Notes under the pieces: model-generated
What the model was told of the DNA's origin: nothing
The model's input: the letters and a program-made list of their open reading frames with translations, nothing else
The model's database searches: none
Shown: in pieces, positions 6,708 to 14,985 of the stretch
How positions within the stretch are numbered: the first letter of the stretch is position 1
Layout of the letters: every line of letters starts with the position of its first letter
NCBI RefSeq assembly: GCF_000764185.1
Contig: NZ_JQEC01000021.1
Coordinates: 1 to 64,000 of the forward strand
DNA length: 64,000 nt
Reading direction: 5' to 3'
Source: Colwellia psychrerythraea
GTDB taxonomy: Bacteria > Pseudomonadota > Gammaproteobacteria > Enterobacterales > Alteromonadaceae
Program-made: the position numbers and the translations under genes

Positions 6708-7136
6708 ATGATATTAACTAATCCTTTACCGCCAGAAGACGACGATTTCGAAGCTTTAAGAGCAGGTCTCACCGAATTTAATGAATCGTTTACAGGTGCC
6801 GTATTTAGAGAAAAGATATCGTCTTTTATAAAAGATGACTCAGGTAAAATTGTTGGTGGTATTCTTGGCGAAATTAATTGGGGATGGCTACATATTCAAG
6901 GTCTTTGGGTTGATGAATCGATTCGGAAGGGTGGTTGGGGAACTAAACTATTATCACGAATGGAATATTATGCTTTATCTAAAAACACTAGCAGTATTCG
7001 TTTGGAAACCACTACATTTCAAGCATTAGATTTTTATATTAAATCAGGCTATGCGGTATTTGGTGAATTACCTAATATGCCTCAAGGATACACGAGTTAT
7101 TTTCTGCAAAAACAAATAGGTACTTGTGTTAACTGA
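6708..7136 (+). CDS. GNAT family N-acetyltransferase (cassette gene)
   Basis: About 142 residues from ATG 6708, which has GGAG 9 nt upstream. The frame is open further upstream, but that extension lies within the attC-like site. GNAT features: GGILGEINWGWLHIQGLWVD (beta strands 2-4), the acetyl-CoA loop SIRKGGWGTKLLSRME, and a C-terminal ALDFYIKSGYAVFGEL block. The loop has GGWG rather than the usual RGxGxG/A spacing but is acceptable. The N-terminus MILTNPLPPEDDDFEALRAG resembles a known subgroup of small GNATs with unassigned substrate. Confidence 0.86.
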   Translation: MILTNPLPPEDDDFEALRAGLTEFNESFTGAVFREKISSFIKDDSGKIVGGILGEINWGWLHIQGLWVDESIRKGGWGTKLLSRMEYYALSKNTSSIRLETTTFQALDFYIKSGYAVFGELPNMPQGYTSYFLQKQIGTCVN

Positions 7137-7346
7137 AGTTACAGGGCTTGCTAAGGATAGTATTATTTCACATTTTGAGATACGTTCATTATTAACATAC
7201 AGCTCAGTATGCGGAATTGGGTTAGCTACCGTGCCAATTCCGGCTAATACACCATCAGAAGTGATTTCCGGGGTAATGATCGATACAGGAAAATGGCATA
7301 TCGTTTGAATAAACCACTAACTGCTCTTCTATTCCCTGTTTCTTAG
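7130..7346 (+). pseudogene. Frameshifted C-terminal fragment of a DUF711 (UPF0210) protein
   Basis: The first frame reads FEIRSLLTYSSVCGIGLATV followed by PIPANTPSEVISGVMIDT, which resembles the DUF711 block around VCGIGLDTVPIPGDT. It then runs off frame at GGAAAATGG and stops. One frame over, translation resumes as AYRLNKPLTALLFPVS (stop at 7344-7346), which continues the same family. The rest of this normally about 450-residue protein is absent. The fragment therefore looks like a decayed remnant left in the array. It overlaps the end of the GNAT gene by a few bases. Confidence 0.6.
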
Positions 7347-7369
7347 ATATTTGGTAGGAAAAACTCTAT

Positions 7370-7462
7370 TAGTTATTCAATGGTACGCTAAATAGTTGGC
7401 TTTTGCTCCAACGTCGGGTATTTTAGCTAACCATTACTAAGTCGCTTGGCGATGCGTTGGTA
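7370..7462 (+). repeat. attC-like recombination site
   Basis: The core is TAGTTGGCTTTTGCTCC ... TTTTAGCTAACC, then CGCTTGGCGATGCGTTGGTA (GTTGGTA 7456-7462). The 5' boundary is unclear, perhaps because the DUF711 remnant has lost sequence here. Confidence 0.65.
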
Positions 7463-7488
7463 CTCTTCAATAATATCGAGATACTTGC

Positions 7489-8121
7489 ATGATATATTTT
7501 TCTATTTTACCTATATTTTTCACCGCTATATTCTTTCTAGCAATTTCACTAGGTCCAGACCTAGTTCTTATTTCTACTTATTCTTCTACAAAAGGTTTCA
7601 ACGCTGGATTAATGATATCTATTGGTGTTTTTAGTGCAGGTTTATTGCAAACATTACTCGTTGCTTTTGGCTTAGGGCAATTGATGCAATCCATTCCTAT
7701 GCTTGCCTATGCGATAAAGATAGTTGGGGCGTTATATTTAAGTTATTTGGGCATAAAAATGCTACAAAGTTGGTATCGCAACAATCTTAAAAGTGGTCAA
7801 ATTAAAACTACTGAAAACTTAACTAACGTTAGCCTTATTAATAAAGGCTTCTTAAATAACTTACTTAACCCAAAGGCGTTATTATTCTTTAATTTTTTTT
7901 TACCGCAATTTACGACAGGAGATGGTTCGCTTTCGGTACAAATTTTAATACTTGGTATTATGCTGAGCTGCTTTGCTTTATTAGTTAACTGTGCATTTTC
8001 AATAACATTTAGTAAATTCGGTAAACTAGTCGGCGATAAATTAAATTTGGGGCGTCACATAGATGGTTTATTAGGCATTATCTTTCTAGGATTGGCAACA
8101 CGCTTAGCAACGAGTAAGTAA
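7489..8121 (+). CDS. LysE/RhtB family amino-acid exporter
   Basis: A 210-residue, six-helix inner-membrane protein. The N-terminal LysE signature is LAISLGPDLVLISTYSSTKG (Pro-Gly-Pro is replaced by Leu-Gly-Pro), followed by ALYLSYLGIKMLQSW and the FLNNLLNPKALLFFNFFLPQF block found in nearly all LysE/RhtB proteins. It would export amino acids or homoserine-like compounds by proton exchange; the exact substrate is not deducible. It follows an attC-like site and is the same way round as the other cassette genes. A second, unrelated-looking LysE gene lies at 35893. Confidence 0.9.
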   Translation: MIYFSILPIFFTAIFFLAISLGPDLVLISTYSSTKGFNAGLMISIGVFSAGLLQTLLVAFGLGQLMQSIPMLAYAIKIVGALYLSYLGIKMLQSWYRNNLKSGQIKTTENLTNVSLINKGFLNNLLNPKALLFFNFFLPQFTTGDGSLSVQILILGIMLSCFALLVNCAFSITFSKFGKLVGDKLNLGRHIDGLLGIIFLGLATRLATSK

Positions 8122-8294
8122 CTAGATGCTAATATGCTGATTTCTCGAATAAATTCATTGTACTAGATAAGGACTTAACAATATTTCGAGGTAAGAAAGT
8201 ATCATAAAGATTAAACTGTTAAAATCACATTAAACAATATTGTTTAAGTCACTATGTAAAACGTGCTATTAAGGCATTTAAACGGAGTAAAAAT

Positions 8295-8666
8295 ATGCGT
8301 TCATGGAAGTTTGTTCTATTAATTTTTGTTTTTTTATCGGTAAATAGTTTCGCCGATGTTCATATCGCCGGTATTTGGAAGCATAGCCAAAAACCAGCAT
8401 GGTTTGATATTACATTTGAATCAGGCGAAGGTTCACTTTCTGTTAAACGTCATGACAATAATGTAAAAGCCGTAGGCCTTAATGTTATTAAGAGTATTAA
8501 GCCGAATGTAAAACAGTCATCTCAATGGCTTGGACAAATGTATTCTGCGGCTGAGGATGGCTATGTTGCAGTTAAGCTAATTTTAATTAATGCATCAACC
8601 ATCGTTGTATTTGAAAGTAGCGATGTTAAAAATTCAAACGAAATACTTCGAATAACGAAAGAATGA
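8295..8666 (+). CDS. Small exported protein of unknown function
   Basis: 123 residues starting with a clear signal peptide (MRSWKFVLLIFVFLSVNSFA, cleaved after SFA). The mature part opens DVHIAGIWKHSQKPAWFDIT and contains a repeated beta pattern (GSLSVKRHDNNVKAVGLNVI, GYVAVKLILINASTIVVFES) consistent with a small beta-barrel periplasmic protein, similar in feel to DUF2147-type lipocalin-like proteins. I do not recognise the family firmly. CGGAG stands 8 nt before the ATG. Confidence 0.65.
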   Translation: MRSWKFVLLIFVFLSVNSFADVHIAGIWKHSQKPAWFDITFESGEGSLSVKRHDNNVKAVGLNVIKSIKPNVKQSSQWLGQMYSAAEDGYVAVKLILINASTIVVFESSDVKNSNEILRITKE

Positions 8667-8672
8667 TCAACG

Positions 8673-8765
8673 AATAACAAGTTGAATTTAAGTCTCAGAT
8701 GTACAGTTAGCAAGTGCTTAATGCATTTTTAAAATTGTACTTTGCTGGCTTGCGAAGCGTTATAC
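8673..8765 (+). repeat. Possible attC-like site (variant core)
   Basis: The ends fit (GAATAAC 8673-8679 and GCGTTATAC with GTTATAC 8759-8765, identical to the consensus GTTRRRY), and the length (93 bp) fits. The core lacks the GTTGGCT/AGCCAAC arms of the others, showing instead an AGCAAG...CTTGCGAAG pairing. Confidence 0.4.
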
Positions 8766-8903
8766 TCTATAAATTCACTACCAATGTCTGATGTATTTAT
8801 TACATTTCTTACATATTTATAGCATTAATTAAACATTTTAAACCATGGTTGTTAGTTACAATCGTAGAGACAACAATGATATAACCATCTAAAAGGACTT
8901 AAA

Positions 8904-9140
8904 GTGAAATTACTATTACTGATAATTATGATAATTATGATGAGTGGGTGTTCAATATACCCCGTTATAAATGTCCCCTTAGATCGTAACCAAGGCATTA
9001 TTTATGGCTACGATGAGATATCTTGCCGTAGTGTTAAATTGACTTGCTCAGTAAATAATAAGCAAGGGGTGCCAAGCTCTCCCAAAAACTACACTGAATG
9101 GAAAGATGAAAATGGCAAGGCCATGTGTAGTTGTAAATAG
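8904..9140 (+). CDS. Small lipoprotein of unknown function
   Basis: 78 residues from GTG 8904 with AAAGGA upstream. A lipoprotein signal is evident: MKLLLLIIMIIMMSGC, with lipobox MSGC and lipidation at Cys16. The mature part has five further cysteines (SCRSVKLTCSVNN ... AMCSCK), suggesting a disulfide-linked compact periplasmic domain. No family is recognised. Confidence 0.65.
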   Translation: MKLLLLIIMIIMMSGCSIYPVINVPLDRNQGIIYGYDEISCRSVKLTCSVNNKQGVPSSPKNYTEWKDENGKAMCSCK

Positions 9141-9269
9141 AATATATCAAGCATTTAATCTGGACAAAAGAGGGTTTGGGTCCATTTTAACTCATTTTTT
9201 TGCTAACTATATTTTGATATTTAATATGGTGTTAACTCTGAATATAATTTTTTTAAGGTAAGTTGGTGT

Positions 9270-9716
9270 ATGATAAAAAAACTTGATAATTCGCGTGAAG
9301 CAGTAGCAAATCAAATTTTTACTATTTTTCAAAGCTCTTATAAAATTGAAGCCCAGCTTATAGGCGAACTTGATTTCCCGCCATTATTTCGAAGTGCTAA
9401 GCATATAAAAAATGCTGAAACACTATTTTATGGTTTTAGTGAAAATGAATGTCTCGCTGCGATTATAGAGATATCTGTAACAGAAAAGCACTTAGCCATT
9501 GATAGTTTAACGGTAGAGCCAAACTATTTTAGGAGAGGTATTGCAGACAAATTGATAAGTTATGTTCTAACCACATTTGAATTTTGCCAAGCAACCGTTG
9601 AAACCGCTGTTGTAAATACACCTGCAATTAACTTATATAAAAAACATGGCTTTGTAGAGTTTAAAAGATGGACTCCATCTCATGGCATTAAAAAAGTCGC
9701 ATTGTCGATAGGGTAA
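9270..9716 (+). CDS. GNAT family N-acetyltransferase (cassette gene)
   Basis: 148 residues. GNAT motif A is VTEKHLAIDSLTVEPNYFRR followed by GIADKLISYVL; motif B is VVNTPAINLYKKHGFVEFKR near residue 125, a classic signature of Acetyltransf_1 proteins. Substrate unknown. The ATG follows AAGG with an 8-10 nt spacing. It is the fourth GNAT gene of the array, a common cargo in chromosomal integrons. Confidence 0.9.
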   Translation: MIKKLDNSREAVANQIFTIFQSSYKIEAQLIGELDFPPLFRSAKHIKNAETLFYGFSENECLAAIIEISVTEKHLAIDSLTVEPNYFRRGIADKLISYVLTTFEFCQATVETAVVNTPAINLYKKHGFVEFKRWTPSHGIKKVALSIG

Positions 9717-9719
9717 ACT

Positions 9720-9829
9720 TTCGAACCAGAAAAAATGACATAGCAGTTGGTCGACTCTACTTGATGGTACATTTTTAGCCGGTATAAGTTAGCCAACGAT
9801 TAACCAGCCCTAATCTGGGCATATTATGT
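9720..9829 (+). repeat. Degenerate attC-like site
   Basis: It keeps CAGTTGGTCGAC ... TTTTTAGCCGG, then AGTTAGCCAACGATTAACC and a final GGGCATATTATG. The core seems duplicated or expanded compared with the other sites, so recombination competence is doubtful. Confidence 0.5.
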
Positions 9830-9840
9830 AAAAAGGATTT

Positions 9841-10050
9841 ATGTGTATGGATATCAACATGACTCTATTTGGTCAGCTTATTATTGTTTCAATGTTTTTC
9901 GTCGGAGGCTTAAGTTACTACTTAGGAAAACGAAAAACCTCCACACCTAAAATTGCGACACTCATTGGAGTATTGTTATGTGTTACTCCGCCATTAAATA
10001 TTGTTTATTTAATTATTTTAATGCTAAAAAATGATGAAATGGCAAAGTAA
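9841..10050 (+). CDS. Small membrane protein, two predicted helices
   Basis: 69 residues. Helix one is LFGQLIIVSMFFVGGLSYYL, then a basic loop GKRKTSTPK, and helix two is IATLIGVLLCVTPPLNIVYL. The ATG at 9841 or the second one at 9847 could be used, with AAGGA upstream. It fits no known family. Its last codons overlap a 47-codon ORF in another frame (10031-10174) that may be translated by coupling. Confidence 0.6.
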   Translation: MCMDINMTLFGQLIIVSMFFVGGLSYYLGKRKTSTPKIATLIGVLLCVTPPLNIVYLIILMLKNDEMAK

Positions 10051-10174
10051 GTCACTAGCTCTTTTAAGGCACGACATAAAGGGTTCAATTATAGCTAATG
10101 TAGCACTCATTCTTTCTTTTAATGCTGCTATATATTTTGACTATGCTGATGGTGGGGAATTTACCTGTGCATAA
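10031..10174 (+). CDS. Possible 47-residue membrane peptide overlapping the previous gene
   Basis: An unlisted short frame from ATGATG at 10031, overlapping the end of the preceding gene by 20 bp. The peptide starts MMKWQSKSLALLRHDIKGSI, then has a hydrophobic segment IANVALILSFNAAIYF and a DYADGGEFTCA tail. The basic-hydrophobic-acidic layout and the stop-start overlap suggest a translated small inner-membrane protein, but no homologue is known to me. Overlap alone is weak evidence. Confidence 0.4.
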   Translation: MMKWQSKSLALLRHDIKGSIIANVALILSFNAAIYFDYADGGEFTCA

Positions 10175-10296
10175 TCCGTCAACCTTATTAGTTGTGCATA
10201 ACCTCGTTATTGCAAAAGAGTTTTACGTTAACTTACTCAGCCTTTAAAGACCCTTCAGGTATTGTTCATGAGTTAATGGAATTTACTAGCGAATAA
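10167..10296 (+). pseudogene. Internally deleted VOC/glyoxalase-like gene remnant
   Basis: GTG 10167 opens a frame with the typical VOC first strand and helix (TLLVVHNLVIAKEFYVNLLS) that stops at 10247. In the neighbouring frame the sequence at once gives the typical VOC C-terminus, FKDPSGIVHELMEFTSE, with its metal-ligand-type Glu and stop at 10294-10296. About 80 central residues of a normal 120-residue VOC domain are missing. This looks like a deletion remnant, not an intact gene. Confidence 0.6.
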
Positions 10297-10512
10297 ACGT
10301 ATCGAATATATATTTTACCTTGTCTGTTCACATTCCTTTCCTTAATGAATCGTTTTTTGTCATCAATAAATGGTTACTTGGCTTAAGCTAACTGTTTACT
10401 CGCGTGCATTCACGGTACAATATGCCTTTAAGCATCCATGTATTAACTTGCTTTACCGTACACTTGGTGCCTTTAGCATCGTCATCTAACCCTATAAGAG
10501 CTAAATAACTTA
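10297..10512. other. Intergenic region without recognised feature
   Basis: About 216 bp between the VOC remnant and the next gene. There is no GTTGGCT/AGCCAAC core, so the attC-like array seems to have ended. A minus-strand open frame crosses this stretch but overlaps the next gene and resembles nothing I know. Confidence 0.4.
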
Positions 10513-10827
10513 ATGAAACCATATACAAATACAGCAGAATTAATTGAAACTTTAGCGTTAGAAATAAAATCACTGACCGAAACAATTGCCACGTTACAGC
10601 AAGAGCCTCAAAGCTTTAATGAACAAATAATCTTTAAATATATTGATACCGCAAGTACGGGTAAAACTAAAGATTTTGTCCGTTCATTAGGCATTAAGTC
10701 TGAACGAGGTTCATTATTTTCATCAGGTGATGTAAGTAAATTAATTAAAAGTGGTGCTGATGATATTTCTCCAGAGCTTTTGGCGATAGCACGACAAGTG
10801 GTGGGTATGAAAAAGAACAAACGCTAA
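10513..10827 (+). CDS. Hypothetical protein, coiled coil plus conserved-looking C-terminus
   Basis: 104 residues. The N-terminal third is amphipathic and heptad-like (TAELIETLALEIKSLTETIATLQQE). The rest is a small soluble region containing DTASTGKTKDFVRSLGIKSE and SGDVSKLIKSGADDISPELL, ending in KKNKR. No signal peptide or membrane segment. Family not recognised. It is the last small gene before the M28 peptidase and probably stands alone. Confidence 0.55.
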   Translation: MKPYTNTAELIETLALEIKSLTETIATLQQEPQSFNEQIIFKYIDTASTGKTKDFVRSLGIKSERGSLFSSGDVSKLIKSGADDISPELLAIARQVVGMKKNKR

Positions 10828-10937
10828 TTTTCTCAGGTGGCCAACAATTAACTGGACCACGGATAACTTTAAAAAGTTAACTTTAAAATATTAAGTTTAA
10901 ACATAAACATAACTAAAATACCGATAGGTTTTATTCA

Positions 10938-12347
10938 ATGAATAATCGATTTACCTCCATAATATCAGGAGTGATTTTTGCTTCAATAAGCTTAAATGTC
11001 TCACAAGTATTTGCCCAATCAGATAACTTTTCGGCCAAGCAACTAACACAAGTTCAAGAGATAAAACAGCAAGCGCTTAACAGTGATTTGGCTTGGGATT
11101 TGGTTGAGTCTTTAACCACAGAAGTGGGTCCAAGAATGCCGGGTACACTAGGCGATGAAGCTGCTGTCGCTTGGGCGATAGCAAAGTTTAAAACCTTGGG
11201 CTTTGATAAAGTCTGGACCGAACCTGCTACTTTTCCTAAATGGATCCGTTATTCTGAGTCGGCTGAAATTGTCAGTCCGGCACCGCAAAAATTACACATT
11301 ACCGCTTTAGGTAATAGTATAAGTACACCTAAAAATGGCATTGAAGCTCAAGTTATTGAATTTAAAGACTTAGCAGAATTAGAAAGTGCACCTGAAAATG
11401 CAGCCAAGGGAAAAATTGTTTTTATTAATTACCGTATGAATCGAGATCGTGACGGTAATGGTTATGGCCCCGCGGTTCAAGCACGTAGTCGTGGCGCTAT
11501 TGTTGCCGCACAAAAAGGTGCTGTTGGTTATGTAATGCGCTCAGTGAGTACGGCTTATCATCGCTTTGCTCATACTGGTGGTAGCCATTATAAAGAGGGA
11601 GTTACTAAAATTGTTGCTTCTGCAATTTCAAACGCTGATGCTGATCAATTACATCGTTTACTCGCCTTAGAAAAACCAGTAAGCATCAATATTAATGTGC
11701 AAGCTAAATCGATGGGTGAGGGCACTTCTTATAATGTAATTGCTGAGTTTACCGGCGACAAATTTCCTGAACAGCATGTACTTATAGGTGGCCATTTAGA
11801 TTCTTGGGATTTAGGTACAGGTGCATTAGACGATGGCGCAGGTGTTGCTATCACAATGGCGGCAGCTAAACTTGCCGTATCAAATGGCAAACCAAAACGT
11901 AGTATTCGGGTAGTATTATTTGCTGCAGAAGAGTTTGGTTTATGGGGCGCAAAAGCCTATGTCAAAGCCAATGAAAAAAGCATCTCAAATATTGTTGCTG
12001 CTGCAGAGTCTGACTTTGGCGCGGATAAAGTATGGGCCTTTGATTCAAACGTACATACCAGTGCTTTACCTTTGATAAGTGAAATAGCGGCAATGATGCA
12101 ATCTCTTGATGTTAAGTTTCTGGCTAAAAATACTGCCGGTGGTGGTCCAGATTTAATTCCATTTAGAAAGTATAAAATCCCAGCGTTTGGTTTATCACAA
12201 GATGGTACTGACTATTTCGATTACCACCATACTGCGGATGATACCTTAGATAAAATTGACCCTGCAAAATTACGTCAAAATGTAGCAACCTATGCAGTAT
12301 TTGCTTATATGACGGCAAATGCTAAAACGCGTATTACGGGAAAATAA
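10938..12347 (+). CDS. Secreted M28 family metallopeptidase with PA domain
   Basis: 469 residues. Signal peptide is about residues 1-26 (...SLNVSQVFAQ). A PA domain is inserted at about 130-250 (GKIVFINYRMNRDRDGNGYG ... GAVGYVMRSV). The M28 zinc-binding set is complete: His and Asp in GGHLDSWDLGTGALDDGAG, Glu-Glu in FAAEEFGLWG, Asp in AAESDFGADKV, and His in YHHTADDTLD. The pattern matches the carboxypeptidase Q / plasma glutamate carboxypeptidase-like group that cleaves dipeptides or oligopeptides outside the cytoplasm. It ends at a strong terminator. It is likely part of the peptide-scavenging set of this genome. Confidence 0.93.
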   Translation: MNNRFTSIISGVIFASISLNVSQVFAQSDNFSAKQLTQVQEIKQQALNSDLAWDLVESLTTEVGPRMPGTLGDEAAVAWAIAKFKTLGFDKVWTEPATFPKWIRYSESAEIVSPAPQKLHITALGNSISTPKNGIEAQVIEFKDLAELESAPENAAKGKIVFINYRMNRDRDGNGYGPAVQARSRGAIVAAQKGAVGYVMRSVSTAYHRFAHTGGSHYKEGVTKIVASAISNADADQLHRLLALEKPVSININVQAKSMGEGTSYNVIAEFTGDKFPEQHVLIGGHLDSWDLGTGALDDGAGVAITMAAAKLAVSNGKPKRSIRVVLFAAEEFGLWGAKAYVKANEKSISNIVAAAESDFGADKVWAFDSNVHTSALPLISEIAAMMQSLDVKFLAKNTAGGGPDLIPFRKYKIPAFGLSQDGTDYFDYHHTADDTLDKIDPAKLRQNVATYAVFAYMTANAKTRITGK

Positions 12348-12421
12348 ACGAGTGAATTATCCGCTGGCTTGAATTTTATCAACCATAAGCACAAACCAGT
12401 TTTTTGTGTGAATTAAATAAT

Positions 12422-12453
12422 AAAAGCACTGATCAATAGTTCAGTGCTTTTTT
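12422..12453 (+). terminator. Rho-independent terminator after the M28 peptidase
   Basis: AAAGCACTGA and TCAGTGCTTT form a perfect stem around the loop TCAATAGT, followed by a T-run. Confidence 0.88.
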
Positions 12454-13006
12454 GTATTTACCGCTATATTAGATGGGTGACAAACGAGTTTATGATTGAA
12501 ATATATAACGTGTTACTGCTGATTGGCTGAACCATACCTTGCTTTGCAAATAGAGCTGTATTAACCCCATTTATATTTATCCTATCTATAAATGTCAGAT
12601 AACTATCGTACTTATCTACGGTCATTCGTTCTAGGATAGACTGTATGAAATATTATCATCACAACATTAAACCCTCCATAATTAACCTTTAATTAACCTA
12701 CTGTTAACAAATAATCAACTATATAAATTGCTTTATCTTAAAAGCTATGCCAATTTTGTATAGGAAATTATTTTTTTTACAGGAGGTTGGGTCTTCACCT
12801 ATGGACAGGAAGATTAACTTAAGTATCTTTCATTTCAATAAGTGTTTTGTTAACTAATGCTAATAATGCCTTATTTAATCGAAGTATATAGCTTGGCTCA
12901 AACCAACAAAAAAGCAATTTTTTTTCACCACTATGTTCAATATGTTTATTGTCATTTGGGACATAATATAAGCAAGTATTTAACATCTACCAAAAGGAAT
13001 AGGACA
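12454..13006. other. Intergenic region and likely promoter of the amine oxidase
   Basis: About 550 AT-rich bases. TTAACCTTTAATTAACCTACTGTTAAC near 12680-12706 (given here in pieces: TTAACC, TTAACC, GTTAAC) could be a regulator box. A GGAGGTTGGG at 12782 precedes a short hairpin-like stretch. An in-frame ATG at 12857 exists, but its upstream sequence lacks a ribosome site, so I treat 12857-13006 as leader. Confidence 0.4.
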
Positions 13007-14908
13007 ATGTCATTTTTTTCAATACCACATGGAGTTTATAGAACTCACGATAAAAATTCTGATTCAGCTTTTACCCCTGAAACTATGATTGATATGTTGT
13101 TTGATTATAAAGATTTCTTAAATACAAATGATAATAAAAGTGGTTCAATCGCTTCACAAGGACCAAATACAGTTAAAAAAATTGCCATAGTGGGAGCCGG
13201 TGCTGCTGGTTTAGTCGCCGCATATGAATTATCAAAAATTGATAATATTGAAGTTACCTTATATGAAGCCGGTGATCGCTTAGGTGGTCGGATGGATTCA
13301 ACCGAAATTCCAGATGGTACTTTAAATAACAAAATATTTGAAATGGGCTGTATGCGTTTCCCACCAACGTCTCATACTTTATATCACTATCTAGATAAGT
13401 TTAAATTAAAACCGGTAGCTAATTTTCCAGACCCAGGCGTGGTGAAAACTGAACTTCTGTATGAGAACCAAGTTATTGAATGGCCAGCTGGAGATAAAAC
13501 ACCAAATAACCCTGATTTTAAACGAATAGGTAGTGACTTTAGCAATATGCTAACTTTTATATTAGGCAGTGCCAGCCAACCTAATATTAAAATACCAAGT
13601 AAACTTTTCGATTTTTGGGCAATCTATCAAACCAGCCCCAACCAAAGCAATAAACAAGCTGTTGTTAATGCTTGGCAATTAATTATAAATCAATATAACT
13701 CAACTACTTATTTTGATGCTGTATATGAGTTAGGCCAAAATACTGCAATAGTTAAACAGCCATGGACTCAAGAGGATATGAATAAATTTGGCGCACTTGG
13801 TGTCGGCTCTGGTGGGTTTGGCCCGCTGTATAGCGTTAACTTTGTTGAAATATTAAGACTTTTCGCCAACGGCTGGGAAGATAATCAAGAGTTACTACTC
13901 TCTGGTATTATTTCGCTGGTTGATGCCTTTAGCAACGCTATTGCCGACAAAGTTAAGGTTAGATTAAAGAGTAAAGTAACCCAAGTTGATAAACTTGATC
14001 ACGATCAGTATTCGATGGAAATCAACGTAGCAGGAGGGGCTAGGTGCACCGAACAGTATGATTCAATTATTATCGCTACCACAACACGTGCTATGGAATA
14101 TATGGGATTGACTGTTGATGGCGTCAAAAATAGCAATGGTATTTTACAAGGACCTCCCGCCATATTACAACAAGAGCCAAAAGAAGCTATTAGAAATCTA
14201 CACTTAATGAACTCTTCAAAATACTTCGTTACAACGAGCAGTAAATTTTGGTATGCCGCTAATAACCGTACCGGTGTCGATCTGCCGTTTAATATACAAA
14301 CTGATGAATTAATGCGTGGTCTGTATTGTTTAAATTATGATGAAAATTTAGCTAATGGTGAGCCTAATACTGCAGGTAAAGGTGTCATATTAATCAGTTA
14401 TGTGTGGGGAGACGACTCGACAAAATTATTAGCGTTGAGTGAGCAAGAGCGATTCCAACAATTTTTATTAGCCATCAGAGCAATTAACCCTATATTTGCT
14501 GAACTTCTTGAACAACAAGTAGAGCAAACCCAAACAATTGACTGGGAAAATACCAGTAATTTTTATGGCGCTTTTAAACTTAATTACCCCGGACAAGAGC
14601 AAGATAATCATGCTGCCTTTTTCCAATATCAAGCGCAAGAGCAAGGTGTTTTTCTCGCTGGGGATAGTGTTTCATGGGCTGGAGGCTGGCTGGAAGGTGC
14701 TATGCCTACAGGAGTAAATGCGGCTTGTGCTGCAGCCGCTTATGTGGGGGCAAATATTGCAGTGAATTCGCCATTAACAGATATAGCCGCAGATATGTAT
14801 AAATATGATAACCCACCGATAACTGAATCGTTCTCCCTGACACAAAATATTATGCCAAAGCTTAAATCACATTCGATTCGTAAAAAGGATAAAGTTCTAG
14901 AAATTTGA
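13007..14908 (+). CDS. Flavin (FAD) amine oxidoreductase, amino-acid oxidase-like
   Basis: About 633 residues from ATG 13007, preceded by AAGGA; an upstream in-frame ATG at 12857 would add 50 poorly supported residues. The FAD-binding Rossmann motif is IAIVGAGAAGLVAAYELSKI around residue 50, with the second motif GDRLGGRMDS. The C-terminal FAD site is FLAGDSVSWAGGWLEGAMPT. The fold is that of monoamine oxidase, L-amino-acid oxidase or tryptophan monooxygenase. It would oxidise an amine or amino acid, releasing ammonia and hydrogen peroxide. No signal peptide. It heads a one-direction group with a LuxR regulator and three unknown proteins. Confidence 0.88.
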   Translation: MSFFSIPHGVYRTHDKNSDSAFTPETMIDMLFDYKDFLNTNDNKSGSIASQGPNTVKKIAIVGAGAAGLVAAYELSKIDNIEVTLYEAGDRLGGRMDSTEIPDGTLNNKIFEMGCMRFPPTSHTLYHYLDKFKLKPVANFPDPGVVKTELLYENQVIEWPAGDKTPNNPDFKRIGSDFSNMLTFILGSASQPNIKIPSKLFDFWAIYQTSPNQSNKQAVVNAWQLIINQYNSTTYFDAVYELGQNTAIVKQPWTQEDMNKFGALGVGSGGFGPLYSVNFVEILRLFANGWEDNQELLLSGIISLVDAFSNAIADKVKVRLKSKVTQVDKLDHDQYSMEINVAGGARCTEQYDSIIIATTTRAMEYMGLTVDGVKNSNGILQGPPAILQQEPKEAIRNLHLMNSSKYFVTTSSKFWYAANNRTGVDLPFNIQTDELMRGLYCLNYDENLANGEPNTAGKGVILISYVWGDDSTKLLALSEQERFQQFLLAIRAINPIFAELLEQQVEQTQTIDWENTSNFYGAFKLNYPGQEQDNHAAFFQYQAQEQGVFLAGDSVSWAGGWLEGAMPTGVNAACAAAAYVGANIAVNSPLTDIAADMYKYDNPPITESFSLTQNIMPKLKSHSIRKKDKVLEI

Positions 14909-14936
14909 TTAGCATAGTTTCATTCAATTAATTAAG

Positions 14937-14957
14937 GGAAAGGCGGTGAGCCTTTCC
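14937..14957 (+). terminator. Hairpin after the amine oxidase gene
   Basis: GGAAAGGC and GCCTTTCC form a perfect 8-bp stem with loop GGTGA. It lacks a clear T-run, so it may attenuate transcription into the LuxR gene or protect the mRNA end. Confidence 0.5.
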
Positions 14958-14985
14958 TGTAATCATCATAATTTAGGGAAATGTT

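Noticed and set aside
8122..8294. attC-like site between the exporter and the 8295 gene
   Set aside because: Only ACTTAAC and AT-rich pairing are present; there is no inverted core and no terminal box, so I did not call it.
10388..10585. Minus-strand ORF over the start of the 10513 gene
   Set aside because: It overlaps a better plus-strand gene and shows no domain; I could not recognise its C-terminal half.
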